Of a stretch of 64,000 bases of DNA, positions 12,801 to 27,800 are shown piece by piece. This DNA is from Opisthocomus hoazin (lineage: Eukaryota; Chordata; Aves; Opisthocomiformes; Opisthocomidae): positions 72,411,403 through 72,475,402 of the forward strand of contig NC_134419.1 in assembly GCF_030867145.1 (NCBI RefSeq). The letters are read 5' to 3'. Below the pieces are notes generated by a model. It had not been told where the DNA came from. It did not search any database and saw nothing but the letters and a program-made list of their open reading frames with translations. Numbering within the stretch: position 1 is the first letter of the stretch; each line of letters starts with the position of its first letter. The translations under genes and the position numbers were made by a program.

Positions 12801-15800
12801 GTCAAATTCTGTATTTGATCTGACCTTCCTAATTAACATGTAAGAGACTCAAAATACATGGTCAAATTCAGGAAAGTGATGCAGTGGTGGCCTAACAAAA
12901 GTCATCGAAACCAACAGAAAGCATGGAAAGCAACAGAGTGCAAGTCTTGTACAGAAAAGCTTTTGCAAGGGACTGATCAGAACTTTTCATTCTGGAAACT
13001 GCACCTCAGGCAATCCTAATTTTTTATCCTTATATTACATTTTTACATTATTATCTTTCAGTCTACACGTAATTAGTATATTTTAATTATTTGTCTTTGC
13101 TATCAGTAGTTAATTCTGCATCCATTTGGATTCAATCGTCTACTCACTTGCTTTTCCTCAAGGCATGTTCTACACTGTGACCTCGAAACTTCTTGTAATA
13201 GTCAATGAAGGAGAAAGGCAGAGTGATGTTTAGTGGATTGGTCCTGTCTGGAGCTGCTGCCCGTTTACGGGACTCAAACGCTATCATCAGATCTACCCAG
13301 GCAGCAGGACGCTTGATTTTAAATTGCTCAATAAAATCTTCTCCAAATATTTTACACAGGAGCTTTTCAAATTCATAGTCCACACCTAGAGAACCATATG
13401 GTCCACCTGTATCACAAACAAAACACAGCTTTAATATTCTGAACTGCTTACAAGATTTCAAGCTGACCAAATACACATCAGATTGACACTACTAGGACTG
13501 CCATAGGAGAAGGTCTACAGAAAAAGGTATATTTTCTAAATATAGTAGTTGGTCTAATACAGAACATAATCTTACCTTTGCTTCACTTTTACTCCTATAC
13601 CATCATAGCCACTGTAACATTACCACTATAAAACAGAAACATTTTTATTAGAAGCAAAGGAAACTGCCTCCTTATCCACACATGAGAAGGTGTGAGTTGG
13701 ACTCGTATTCAGGAATAACCAGACTTGATGTACAGTATCCCATTTGCTCTTACTAAGTTGTTTCCCAAGGTAGTCTTACAGCCACCAAGACTGAGAATGC
13801 TCAGGGATGAATCATACAGATGAAGACTAACTCCGTGTGGAGACACAGGAACAAATAATAGGCTGTCTCATGTGGGTAACACCTTAGTCACAGGACAAAG
13901 TCAAAGGGGATCTGGAGTTCAGCTGCACTTTCTATCTTTGTTGCGGACCAGTCATTGTGCATTTTTCCCCAGGGGATTGTTGACCCTCCTTGTTACCCGG
14001 TCTGTGAAATTACTGGGATATATAAGCTTCCCCTTAAATCTAGGGAACCTTCTGTTCAGCGAACAGCCACTTTACTGGTATCTTGTTGCCACACTCAGCT
14101 ATTCGTATCTCCACAGTACATCTCTCAGTACCTGGACAGAGCAGCACTACACAGGTGACCTCTCAAAGGACAGGAAGGTGATGACTCTGCTAGCAGAAGT
14201 CAGACCAGGACCACAGCAGGAGGTCATGGCCTGAATGGGAGTGAGTAACACAGGAGATGGCAGTTCCTTATCCGTCCAGTGTGAGGTTTACCATCCCAAA
14301 GCATCAGAAGCATTAAGTGATATACCCTTGTGAGTTGATCAGCAGCTAGGTTATACTAATTCTGAATGCTGGTCTTACTTCAAGAAGAACTGTTACTGAA
14401 ATGCAGTTGATAATAAGGATGTACATTTCCTTCACTGACAAGTAAAAATATTACATAAACAAAGCAAGCAGTGGCAGTGACATTACCTGTTGCCTTGTAT
14501 AGCTCCTTAAGATGTCCTTCAGGGAGCCTTATTTGATGGACAGTCATATCCACTGTGCCTCCTCCACTGTCAACAACGATGTAGCGGTCACCTAGTTTCC
14601 CAAAGGAACAGGCAAATGATATTTACAGTAACATTACCACAACAGCGCATTGCAATGAACACTTGTCAAGGGCATTATCACCATGAGAGACAGTGACTTA
14701 CAGAAAGTCATGAATGTCTATGCTGAAGACTTGATTTTTTTTAGTAATTGTAATGCAATGATTGACAATAAATATGAAAATTAGATGTCAAAAGCTATTG
14801 ATTTAGCACATATGAAAAGCGGTTTAGTAGAACTGCACACACTGCTAGTGTACATTCCAGTAGCTTACCAAATTAATACTATGGCATATTTATAAGGTCT
14901 ATTCTGAGGAAAATCTTCCGGTTGCATTTTAACACCCCGATTCCTTTCTACAATCTCCTTAATAAACCATATTTTGCTAGAGCATACAGAATAGCAGCTC
15001 AGCCTTAGTAACTAAGGGCACCACAGGAACTTGTATTTTTTCTTTTCCTATTTATAATCACTGTGAGAACAATGCAGCGCACAGCACATTTGTGGGGAAT
15101 GCAATGTTTGCCTGCAATATAAAACCAGTGAGAGCAAAGTTTGGTCAAGAAAGGACACTACCTTCCTCCAATTCGGACCAGATCTCTCCTATGACATTCT
15201 CCACCAAAAAGGTACGACTCTGTCGATTACGACGGACGTGCTCCTTAGCTAGTTATTGACAGAGAAAAAAATTACTGAGTATAAGGAGGCATGAAGAAGT
15301 TCATAACATAAGGTGCAGGACACAAGTGCAAGCAGGCTGACCGACCTCTATGTAACACTTCCTAATAAAACAAACGAACAAAAATTTTTGCATTAGAATT
15401 GGGAACATTCTAGCGTTGTTCCTAGAAAGCAGGAAAAATGTTATTCAGCCACACTGATCTTCCTTGACACTAGTCGATTAAAACTAATAACCTAATATAA
15501 AAGCTATGAACAGGTCTGCTGTGTTTTTTTTAACTCATCCTGGTTTCTGAAGCGCAGCCTGGAAGCACACAGGCTTGCAGCCAGCCACGCTCGGCGGTGC
15601 CCCAGACGGCAGCCCCAGCCCGCAGCTGGGCCCACCTGTGCTGGGACACGATCCCCACACGTCCAAAATCACTGCTGAGTTTGGGCACTCAGGCACAGGC
15701 ACCTCCAGAGCCTTTCAGGACATCAGTCTGTCTCAAAACAAGCAGCCAAAAGCACTGCCTCTCAGATTTGTAACTTCTTAAGGCCATAGTGATCACCAAG

Positions 15801-18800
15801 TCTGACCCCCATAATAGCTTAAATATACACCAATTAAAAATCAGGCATAACCTAGCAATACTATTATAACACTAAGTTAACTTACAAGACTCATTTGCTA
15901 CTTAAAAATTTAAAAGATACATAACAGTCTGTGAAGAGAAAGCAGAGTAGTGAAAGCCTCTGCTAGTATGCTTCTTAATCAACCCCTACCACTGATCAAA
16001 AAAAAATCATTCCCTGTGTAACCTTCACTCACCTTCAAAGGCACATCTATAAAACACTACAGAAGAGAGGCAACCCGTCATGCCCAAAAATATCCTTCTT
16101 TCTGAAAATATCAGCATGCAAATCACTGCACGCCTTTTGCTTCTCGTTTCTCTAGTACCTATTGTCAGAAAAAGACCAGTGGCTCCACTTGCTGGACCCT
16201 GTGAATGGGACAAGCCTCATTAGCCCCACAGCACTGACTTAGCAGCACACAGAGAGAGCTCAAACCATGAAGCATTCCATGACAGAGCAAGCACTAGGTC
16301 CGAGCAAGGGCCTGACACAGAGCCCACAGAAGTCAATGGGAGTCCTTTCATTCACTCCTGTGGGCTAGAAGTGAACACAAGCGCCAGTCTCTAACTACGA
16401 CTGAAGTAAGGTTAACCTGGCTACTACGAACAGTAAAATTTTTGTTTTGACTTCATAGCAATAATATGGTCCTCGGAGTGCTTCTCTCTCTTGTTTATAT
16501 TTAAAGGGGTTTTCTCCTTAATCTGTTCTCAGCTTGTCTTGGGTACCTGCCATGCCTTTATGAAATTTTAATTCTAACGCCAAATTAATTCACTCCAAAC
16601 ATTGTTTTAATTAATTTTTACATGAAACCTTTCTCAACCCCAATAGCCTTTACCATACACAGTCATGGAGGAGTAGGGTACCCCCTTGTCCAAGTACAAG
16701 CCTGTTAGCAGAAATCCATGACGTGACAGATTCTGCCCAGCTTCAAAACCTTAACCAAACAGAGATACCCTTTTATTTCATTATTTTCCCAGAGGCAAAT
16801 TCCTGTGTAGCCTGAAAGCGGGTTCATGTAAAATTGCATGGAACTGGAATAATTCAGGACATGAATGAGGGGGACAGAAGGCGAGCAGCCCCTGAAGGGA
16901 TGGTGTCCTGCAAAGGGATCACGTCCTGTGCTCTGCGTGGGGCTCCGTAACACTGACCACATCTGACAAGTGCTGGCTAATGGAGAGGCATGGATTGGAG
17001 AGAATGATGTAGTGTCTCTGCCTAACTAAAAAAAATACCCTCTAGTAAGTACAGGAATAGTTTTAGTAGCTTAATCTTCCATTTCCCTGTACTGTTTTGA
17101 CCTAGCAAATGTGATAAAATACAAATTCTTCTGAAAAATTCCTTCTGGCATACACTGACACGCTACCACCAATATCAGTGCAACTGTTACAATTCACACA
17201 GACTGGAAATCTGACCCATCGTGCAGCAATCACCTTACCCCTTCTACATTTTCCTGTTTTTTATCTCCAATATCAGGCAGGATACCAAGCTCAAAAATCT
17301 TTGGTGATGAAGAATGTTTCGGCAAGTGACTTACAGTGTGGTCCAATCTCTGCCCCTCATTGTAAGTCAGTCTTCAAACATTGATATTAGCATTTATATG
17401 AGCAATTAACATTGGTTAGATCCCGGCTCAGAAGTGACATATCTAGTTGCTCTTCTGTAAGTAAATTCATTGCTATATTCCAGTACTTTGTATTTCCTGA
17501 AGTACTGAAAATAATTAATTCTATTTCGTAAAGATGATATTAAAAAGCATTTGCCAAAACTGTGGAACACCTCAGACTAAAAGTCTCATTGCAGATCCAG
17601 TTATTTAACACTGCTTCAATAACGCAGCTAATTGAACACATAATTGTTTGCAACAAATTACATTCAAAAAAACATCCAACATGAACTATTGATTTTAATT
17701 GAGGCAGACAAATACTGTTGTGAAAATACCATGCCTCTCCTACAAGATTCCCAACAACAAGGGGTGTGCAAACCTGTCTGCTGGATCAATGCCTAACCTA
17801 GTCTAATTACAGTAAACAGCAAAACAGTTTATAAAAACAATCCAATGCTAGCCTTAAACATTTCCAGAGAGCAGAGAGAACAAGAAACGGTAAGAAAACA
17901 GCCCTCACAGGCAAAGCAAACTTAGACATACGAATCTAAAGAAGTGAGTCAACAGAAGCAGTAGTACCCTGCGTAAATCCAGTTCCAATAGTGTCACTCG
18001 GGCTATAGCCATTGACAGGCGCCCTGCTACTCAGGTCTATCATCTGGTGCAGGCGGAGCTTTCGGCAGTAGATGGAAGCAGCCTCAGGTTCCAGCGCGAT
18101 GATCAGCTGCTCAGGATTTTCAGGAGATGCCATTCCTGCCTGCGAGACAGAATTGGTCAGAGGAGTGGGGTGGGAAGTGTCATAACCTATCAGACCCTTT
18201 TCAGCAAGTGAATAAGCCTCTCGCCAGCTCGCGGTTTCAGTTAGATCAGTCCTCCAAGTTCAACGTGCAAAGAAGCTGCTGCTGTTTGCTAAAGGTCTTG
18301 ATCTGGGAATCCTCCTGCCCACAATGGATAGCACAACTTCACAGGCTGAATCTTGCCACGCCACACCAAGTGTTTAACCGAGCAGCTGTGTGCCTGATAG
18401 GTGGAGAAAGGAAGAAAGTCGTTTTGAAACTTGTGATGAATGGCCTAAAACCTGAACTCCTCATTAACCTGTGAATCTGCCTGCTAAGAGGGGCCCCAGC
18501 CTCCTGTAAGAAACCAAGGAATACCTTTGGCCTCTTCTCCCAACAATATTTTAAGTACGCCTGTCTTCACATCCCAGAGATACATAGTCCTTGCTGAAAT
18601 GGATTCCCAGCGCCGTGTAGCTTACTAGGAATATATGATACTTTTCCAGTAATGCATCTTCTGACTTAAAACTAGCATTTTCTATTTCAAAATCCCTTAC
18701 TTCTAAGCACATTCGCTTTTAAAACATCTTCAAAATTTCAGTATATTCAAGGACTCAAAATAAAAAAGGGCAGGTTCCCTAAAATGTAATGAGAACAAGC

Positions 18801-21800
18801 CTAAAAATAATCCCACATTATAAAATCAACAGTTGCCATTCTTTCTATTTTACTTCTGGATCTTCAGCCTCCAGACACATAGATTTTCAAGAAGCCACAA
18901 GTTCTCATGTAACCACATCACTGTTGGAGCTGGGCTTAAAGAAAAACAGCAAAGAGCAGTTGACAAAACTGTGTACTTGTTTCTCTTCTCCTGTACTTCT
19001 CCTTACTTTATGATTTATGTCTTAGTAAATAAGACAAATAGATTTTTGTAGAAAGCATCTTCTTCATTGTTGATAACAAAAAAGGAAAAACAACAAACAA
19101 ATTTCAAAATAAAACAGTAAGTGTTTAAACTAATCATGGTTGCTTGTTGTTTTAAAAGCACAGCTCATGATTGGGATTAATGTCACTTTACATCCTTTAT
19201 TGCTGTGGGGAAAAACCTTCTGCTTCAGTTACATCCGCTGAACTCAACAGCATGATCTGAACTCAGTGGAACTGTTGGGGAAGGAGAATGCTGTGGAAAT
19301 ACCACAGAGTATCAAACCTTGCCAGCTATGTGGCAACACATGTTGCAAAAATACTATATTGAAAAGAATGTTTGCAACTAAACTTTCAAAATTTGGAAAA
19401 CACAGGTTGATAGCAGCCAGGGTAACCCTAAGAGATACAGAAAGACTAGCAACCAAACACAGGTCCAAGCCAGACCCTCCTGCCATCACACCACTTGCAT
19501 GCAAGCATGTTGGCAGGCACAGGCTTAGATAAAGCCCTGGAGCTGTACTGGGGATGAAGATGAAGTTCCTGCATTGTGCCACAGTATGAACCAAATCTTT
19601 CCTCCAACCAGCCTGGATGTACTAGGCAGAAGCAGGGCTGGTTTCACCCCAGCTCACTTCAACATCGCGTATCTCCAGCTGAGCTCTTCTACACACCGAG
19701 CTTTAATTTGTTGCATTGGAAAGGGCAAGGTTCAAGATAGGAATCAATACTTGGTCCCTGACAGATATTTATCTAATCTGTTAAAGAATTCAAAAAATGT
19801 ATGGTCTCTGCACACAAACTATCTCAGCCCTGTACTGTCTTTGCCTTTGGAAAGTTTTGCTTAAAGCCGAATCTTGATCTTTCTTGCTGCAATTTTAAGG
19901 CCAGCACTTCTTGCCCTATTCAGTAAGCGCATGGAGAACAAATAGCTCCCTGCCACCCTGCTGCAGTTTTCACATGTATTGAATCCCTTATCATGTCCTG
20001 TGAGAGCTCTTAATCTGAGCAGCAAGTGGATTTTTGTAATATCCAGCAATGTGGATGACCTTGGCGTGCTCAGCCTGCTCCGTGTACTGGGCATTATGTG
20101 AGTACCACGACAAAGCAATTCTTAGTCTCATGTCTAACCAACGCACTAAAAGAGAAAACTGTATTTTGGGGAAAAAAATAGTTTGTTGCTAAGAATATTA
20201 AAATCCAAAGACTACATCACAAAGCATTTGCAGAGATGACAAGAACTGAGTCGCACACACAGGGAATGCGCTGATATTTCTTAACTTGAAGGGGGAAAAA
20301 AAAAAGAAATTGTTTAAATTACAAAGTCGTCTGTTCTAGGAGGGATTCTGGTACAAATTTCCAAGGCTGGTTCCGCTAAAAGAAAACAGTAAACCATTAA
20401 CAATAATATTTGCTTTCTTCTCTCCTCTGGCAGTAGACTGTACCATGAACTTTTCACACTGCAGCCTGCACATCAGGAGAGGAAGGCAGTGACCTGCAGT
20501 GGGTGGACTCAGGTCGATGTTCTCAGACCCTCCAAGTATAGCAGATGCTATTCTTGCTACTTCTTCTCTCTAGATAATATTTTAACATACTCAGAATATC
20601 TCCTGAGGAAAACATTCAACAGAAATGACATTTTTAAACAGTTCAAAGCACAAATGAAGAAAATGTTGTGGATTTTTGTTAAAAAGCTTTCCTTGCAGAG
20701 TTTGAAGGCCCAGCTACAATGAATAACGTGTTATTTCACATCATAAAGAGACCATACAAATAATCTTGTACAGTGAAAGGTACTAGGCATCCAAAACCTA
20801 CATATTTTCATAAGTACATATACATATATATGTGTATACATGTATGGATCAACATTGACTATTTCATATGTTGTTTATGTAGTGTTTCTACTTAGATCAT
20901 CGGAGATAACACGCTACTGTACACATATATCTATACACAACACAGACAGAACGGGGGAAGGGGAGATGAGAAAGAAACACGAATACACACACACTGCTGG
21001 GGAGGAATGGAGCAATGAGGTTGCTTTAACACAAGTTCTGAGAAGATGCAGACTTAGGAGGCAGTACCTCTGTCCCGTCATTACAGCTGAGGAGAAAGCG
21101 ACAGATGGGAGAAAAATATCAGGCTTGCAGAGAAAGAGGAGTGAAAACAGCAGACGGTCAACACAAAGAAACGGTGAGGCATTCACTAAAAATATTAACT
21201 GTAGAACTTTGGGAATTCGCTATATTTTACATTTTTCTCTTTCTATCTGCCTCACTCCATGCCCCTGCCCGCTGCTGCCCAAGTACTACTGTAACTAAGA
21301 ACAGAGATTCATAAGTTAACAGGCTTGAACGGGACAGATCTAAACAACGTCTCGGTATTCAACATTTATAGATCATTCTGGCAGTGGGACAGATGCATCA
21401 CACTGCTTTTACCTAGGGCAGCTTGCAGCAGAGTTTGTAATAGAGCCATATCTTAACTCACGTCTGCTACAGAGATTTTCTTTCCCCTGTCACACTCACT
21501 AATGGTATAAACCCAGTCATCACTTATGAAACATGAAAGAAGCAGACAGCGGTTTTCCCAAAAATGCAAATGTGGAAAACCCATCACGGAATTACAAAAA
21601 ATCCTTTGAGCATCAGGAAGTTCTTAAAAATGAATTTATTTGCAGAACATTGCTGCATTTATATACCTGGAAGGAGCAAAAGAACGCTATGAAAAGATCT
21701 GCTTTAACAGCCCGCTCCAAAGTCCCTTTGCTCAGCTGCCTGAGGACTAGGATTTCATGCTGTGACAGGGGAACTCCCAGACTGTCACTCACTCCGGTAA

Positions 21801-24800
21801 AACAGGTCTGCGAGCCGGTGCCAGTGCACCGCTGTTCATCTGCCAAGCTGCATCATCGACAGCAAACCTCAGAGCACCCCACAGACTGGAGCACAAATAA
21901 ATTTACAGTCCAGAAGCAGGTGGATTCTCAATCTGGAGCACTAGCTCTGCTTTTACAGCCCGAGACATGTCATCAGACGGGTGCCACGGCTGACCACAAC
22001 TACATTCTTGATTCCCTGAACAGCATCAGCTGCCAAGTGTTAGACTAATTCAACATTAGCAAATATTGAGGTCTGGACTGTAGCTCAGTATAGCAGTCTG
22101 AGCACTTCCAGAGAACTAAATGGTACTCACTCATTCCATGTGCAGACTCAACATTACTATAGAATAAAAGACACTGCTTTTAAAACCCAGCCTCACATGC
22201 CACAACGCCCAACAAAAAACGCAATGCACATTTTTTTTAATTATTGTAATGTATCTGGCCTTAAAGACAGTGCTATATAGTAGAATATTCCACATAGCTT
22301 GAGCCTTTTTAAAAGGCAACGAAAGCCATGAGGTAGGCCTAGACGAAGAGCTCCCAGTCTCTGTAAGCCACCATAATTAGAAGTGTCAGCATTTAGCTGA
22401 AATACTCCTGTATTTCGTGACACAGCCAGGCAGAACACTGTTGCTCTGTCAGGATTTATTTGTTACCCCATGGTGACCTCAGAAGGAACAGCTTATTGGG
22501 AAATAATGCCATCATTGACAAGGTACACATTTCCTATTACTATCCTTTCAAACTTCTGAAAACAGAAGTTAGATCTCCTTTTTTGCCTTTTCAGAGAGAT
22601 ACATCAGGCATCTTTTCATAGGCAAACAAAAAAAAAAAAAGCCTGACCACTGACTCATAACACAAGGAACATGCATTACATGGAGTGCACCTGTTTCTTT
22701 GAGCTATAAAACCGAATAAAAGAACTGATACTAAGGTCTTAAACAGTGCAAAAAAACCTACCACATACAAAAAAAATAGTACTCCTTCTGTTGAATTTAA
22801 GATGCCAATTTATTATTAGAATTGCATGTTAAGTGGAGTCAGCCCCAGGCATTTTGCATTCATCTTTATTTCCTTGAGCTTCACCTGCCTAGAAATCCTC
22901 TTTTTCTCTCTCTTTCATGTACACAGATTTCCTCTTCACTCAAAAAGCTTTTAAGTCAAGCTTGTTTTCCGAATACCAAAACTTCCAAAATCTCACAGCT
23001 GACTGTGAGGCTCTCAGCTCACACTCCAGCTTTTGTCACTGTCAGGCAACACATAACCACGCTTTCCTGCACACAGCAGCCTGTTATCAATCATTTCTGA
23101 ACCTTCTGCCCTTCCACCAGCGCTGGGTGATAATGCAGGCAGGCACACACACTTCCACAAGATCACTGCATAGGTCTAGCTTACTTTTGGAACCAGATCA
23201 TTAAAAAGGGCCAAACCTGCAGAATGAAACCACACGAGGGGCACAACTGCAATGACCAAAACACTGCCCTGTCTTGCACAGATGGTCCAAGAACTTTTCT
23301 CCATCCAAAAGGAAAGTATTTGTGTTAAGTCTGTTTGTACAATAATTAGACTTTCATGTCCCTGAGGCTGTGTGGAGGAAGAATAGTCTATAGCTCAGTT
23401 GTCAAACCCAACTGCAGCTCTGGGGTGGCCCCTAGGCTGCTCCACAAGCTAGCGATGCTACCCTGGAGGGAACAGCAGCAGCTCACGGGACCAAACCAGC
23501 CCCACGCAGGCAGACACTGAGAAGACCCATAGCGGAGGGATCTGCTTTAATGATGTTCTGCAGCACAGAGGGTTGGGGAGATGAAAACATTAAATAAATA
23601 AAATAAAGGACAAGGTGCATTTTACCCCATACTACTATAGGATTAGATTCAGGTGGTTCTTGCACTTCAGTGTTATGTCAACACAGGCAGCAAAGCCCCA
23701 ACCTATTCAGATGCAGCTGTACTTATTATTATAAAATCAACATCTTCCTTACGGCAAAAATATGGTGAAAATATATATTAATCTTAACACAGAATCTGAA
23801 AAAGATCCAAAAAGTAAAAGAGAAATGGTTAAGAGTCTGTACATGTTGGAAATATTGGAGGTACAAAGGAGCACTACACAGACTTAGAATTAATCATATC
23901 TGTGCAGGCAGTCTGGTCTTGACCCCTGTTTCACCAGAATCTAGAATCCTGCGCCAGAGCAAAGTGCAGCTGGGTCTACTTCAGCGCTAATGCTCACATT
24001 AACGTGCAGAGTGGGGGTCTTCACCGCTGCCAGAGGAGCACAGAGGCCACTCTCACCCCTTGATTCCCCTTTGGTCCAGGGAGTAGTTCAGGCCAGGTCT
24101 CTGAACTGGAGAAAATAATCTAACCGAGAACCATCTTTTACCCATTTAGTAACATTTGCTACATCACTTTCCGGGTCAAATGGAATAAGTAAATTATTCC
24201 AAAATATACTCACAAATTTTTAAAAGTGCATTTTCTCTTGATAAGAACGGTGCTTATTCTCAAGAGAAGTGAATTTTACTTTCTGTTGCACTACTAACCA
24301 GTGAGATGATCCTGGCAGACTCTGTACTCCTTACTAGCTCAGATTACCATCTGTAAAATACGTACAAAAGCCAACGAAAGAAAACATTCTGTAAACTATG
24401 CATAGAGTAATATAATATATTACTTTCATGTCATTTAACCTAGATCTTTCAGAAAGAGAAACAAAATGAGAATGAGGTTTGATTGGATGAAGACTAATTT
24501 ACTGCTTTGATAAATTTTGTCGTCCTCTAAGACCCAATTCAGCCCTGCGTCAGTGCCGTAGGCATTGCATTCACAAATAATAAGACATATCCAGATACAA
24601 AAATGCAGAAACATAAACAGGCTAAACAGATAAACATGTGCAAGAACCACTCTCATCAGACAGTTGGAAAAACAAGGCACAGAGAATAAAAGCCTTGGCT
24701 ACTGTTGCACCGGAGGCCACGAGTAGGTGGGCGTTCACTCCACAACCCCAGAACTTCAGTTCCATATCCCAGCTAAACGCTACTCTTCACCAAACAGCAA

Positions 24801-27800
24801 GCTTCAATTTCTGCACGTGACATGTAGCATGTGCAGAAGCTGCAGGGACGGCTCCATTGCAGCTTTGGGTCCCCATTTTGCTTTCAGAGTTTTTCACCTC
24901 CACCAGCTGCATCACTTTAATCACTTCTGAAGCGTTGCTGCAGACCAGATGAGTGTAATGATCCATTCTTCTGGGTGGTAGGAAGAACCTTTTAATCCTG
25001 TTTTGCCACTAAAGCCACATTTGTAGGCACCAGAGGCAAATTTAAAAAGTTAGATTCCATTAACCAGAGGCAAATTTAAAAAGTTAAATTCCATTAAGTA
25101 GCTCCATAAAGATAATGTTGTTCATTTGCTCCATAAAGATAATGTTGTTCATTAGGAAATGAAGCTCTGCAGGACAACATCATTCAGCCAGAAAACAGAA
25201 GCTGAGAATTAACATCAACATTTTTCTATTTTCCACTATATTTATTATAATTAGCAACAATAGGAAAGCCATGATTACAAGTTAAGCACTGCGCAGCCCG
25301 CATGAAGAAAGTATTGTGTGACTGAATCAAGGCAACACAAAACAGCAGTTGGAAATTAAGTGTCTTGTGAAATGTACACTGTTCAAACTAATCAGTTCAT
25401 TGTGCTAACGGATTCACGATAACACCATCCACTTAGTGCTTTGATAAGCGAGCTCTTCTCTAATCCTCCTCCTTTTTCACTAGCTAGCACTTTCTCCAGC
25501 TCCATGGCACCAAACTGGGATGTCACAAATGAACGACGGAGATCTAATTACAGAGGCAGAGCATGCCAGGAAAGAAGATGAGCAACATGGGAAAAGCCTC
25601 AGCATTATCACTGAGAGGCGCGTAAGGGGGAGCTGGGTTGGCAGGGAGTGGGGCTAGTGGATATCACAAAGCTGGATGGAAAGCACAGAGCATGCAGTTT
25701 TGCTAGACCTTCAGCCCTGAAGCTTCAGAAGCCTTCACAAAAAATGTCTGAAAATCACTACACCACCACATAGACCGACGCTTTGCTGTTAGTCTTCACA
25801 GTGATGAAGAGTACCACAGTACAATAAGTATCGTGAATAAATACAAGTGTGAGGTCAGCCAGCCCATTTAGCTCAGTCCACTTATCTGTTCAAAGACAGA
25901 TTCTTAAAATTGCTCAACAGCCACAGAACAAACAGGATTTCAAAGGCACCCATGCTGCTCTTAGTGACCACAGCAAAGAGGCTGGGTTTGCCAAAGGCAG
26001 GAGCAAGAGCTGCTGGGTGCTGCCCTCCTTTCACAAATTCATCCCCAGGATTTAAGAGCCTAGATGGAAATTGAGAAATAATGTCTATCTTTTTTTTAAA
26101 TCTAGTCAACACAGTGTTTGGGTGGTGGTTGATCCTGCAAAGATCTGACATTTACAGTGTCACTGAAGCACTTTTTGCCAAGAGCTTTTTGCTTTCTCTT
26201 AAACAACATTTGCTATACACACATGCTATACATATATAATAGATATACATATATGCATACATTTTCACAGTATTGTTGCCTGTTGACCTAAAATTAGGTT
26301 TGTGGCAAAGACTGTCCTTTGTCCTATTCTGATCAGGTGCCACTGATATTTTGCATTTCACAAGTAAGAACATAGTGGGTAATTATCACAGCTGCAGAAT
26401 TCCTTCACTGTCATCTTCCCCACCTGTACAGTTAAGTGACAAGACAAAGATACTCATCCCTCTGTGAGAAAACTGCTTGAGAGAGCACAAATGAAATCCC
26501 AGGCTACAGTAAAATAGTAGTAACTTCATTCTGCAGACAAGGGAAATATAAATTATGAAAGACGAGAAGTGGAAAAGCCATCGATTAGTGGAGGGGGCAC
26601 AAAACTGGAAGTTACGAGATGCCTCTAACAGTTTTCATTTATTCACTTTGCACTAGCATAGGTGACAAAGTAACCTGCAAGTCATAGAAGGATGAACCCC
26701 AGTGTAAAAATGGGCCTTTAAATTGTCCTTAGGACTTTGGGATCGTCCTGAGACCTCTCTGAGACCCCAAATACCTTCCCTTCTGCCATGATGAAGTAGA
26801 TACTGTTACTATTCATTTGTACTATATTCCCTTGCTTTTAAAATACCAGAGCATAGGGTTTGCAGTGCTTTTTGAATTCCCAGGGCTTGCCCATACCAGA
26901 AGCTCATAAAAAGTAACCAGTCCACAGAAAATTCACAGCCTTCCTACAGCCTTCATGTTGGCTGAACTTACTGCTACTCCCACCTCAAAGGCAGAACTCA
27001 CAAGCTATGAATTCCCGTGAAGGCAGTCTTTAGGAGAAATCCTTTAACCTGCAGGAAATCAGGATAGATGATAATAACATACCTCACACTTGCACCCATA
27101 TAGCTGATGTGGTGAAGTTAACAGCAACATTACTCTCTGTTAAAGAGTTTGTGCACGAGCATATATGTTGAAGGGGTAAGAAGTTTAGATTAGCATTGTA
27201 TTTATAATTCAACTTAGTTTTATGGTGGAAGAAACTCTTGGATATCAACTTCAAAACACTGGGATGAAAATATGTATTCATTGTGTAATCTATTATTATT
27301 ATTGTTAATTCCAAAGAAACCACTAGAATCACTTACAGCCCTCTCCTACAGCACACACTTCCCTGTTTTTTCTCAGTGTAAGTATTTCTTTAACCATGAG
27401 CCAGCAGTGTGCCCTGGTTGCCAAGAAGGCCAATGGTCTCCTGGGGTGCATTAAGAGAAGTGTGGCCAGCAGGTTGAGGGAGGTTCTCCTCCCCCTCTAC
27501 TCTGCCCTAGTGAGGCCCCATCTGCAGTACTGTGTCCAGTTCTGGGCTCCCCAGTTCAAGAAAGATGAGGAACTACTGGAGAGAGTCCAGCGGAGGGCTA
27601 CGAGGATGGCTGGGGGACTGGAGCATCTCTCCTATGAGGAAAGGCTGAGGAAGCTGGGCTTGTTTAGCCTGAAGAAAAGAAGACCTAAAGGGGATCTTTT
27701 AAATGCTTATAAATATCTTAAGGGCTGGTGTCAAGAGGATGGGGCCAGACTCTTTTCAGTGGTGCCCAGAAACAGGACAAGGGGCAACGGGCACAAAACG

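Noticed and set aside
20840..21298. 152-codon plus-strand open frame
   Set aside because: Starts in TA-rich simple sequence and matches nothing recognisable.
21533..22048. 171-codon plus-strand open frame in intron 6
   Set aside because: No recognisable domain, no plausible promoter or splice context, and composition like its surroundings; taken as chance.
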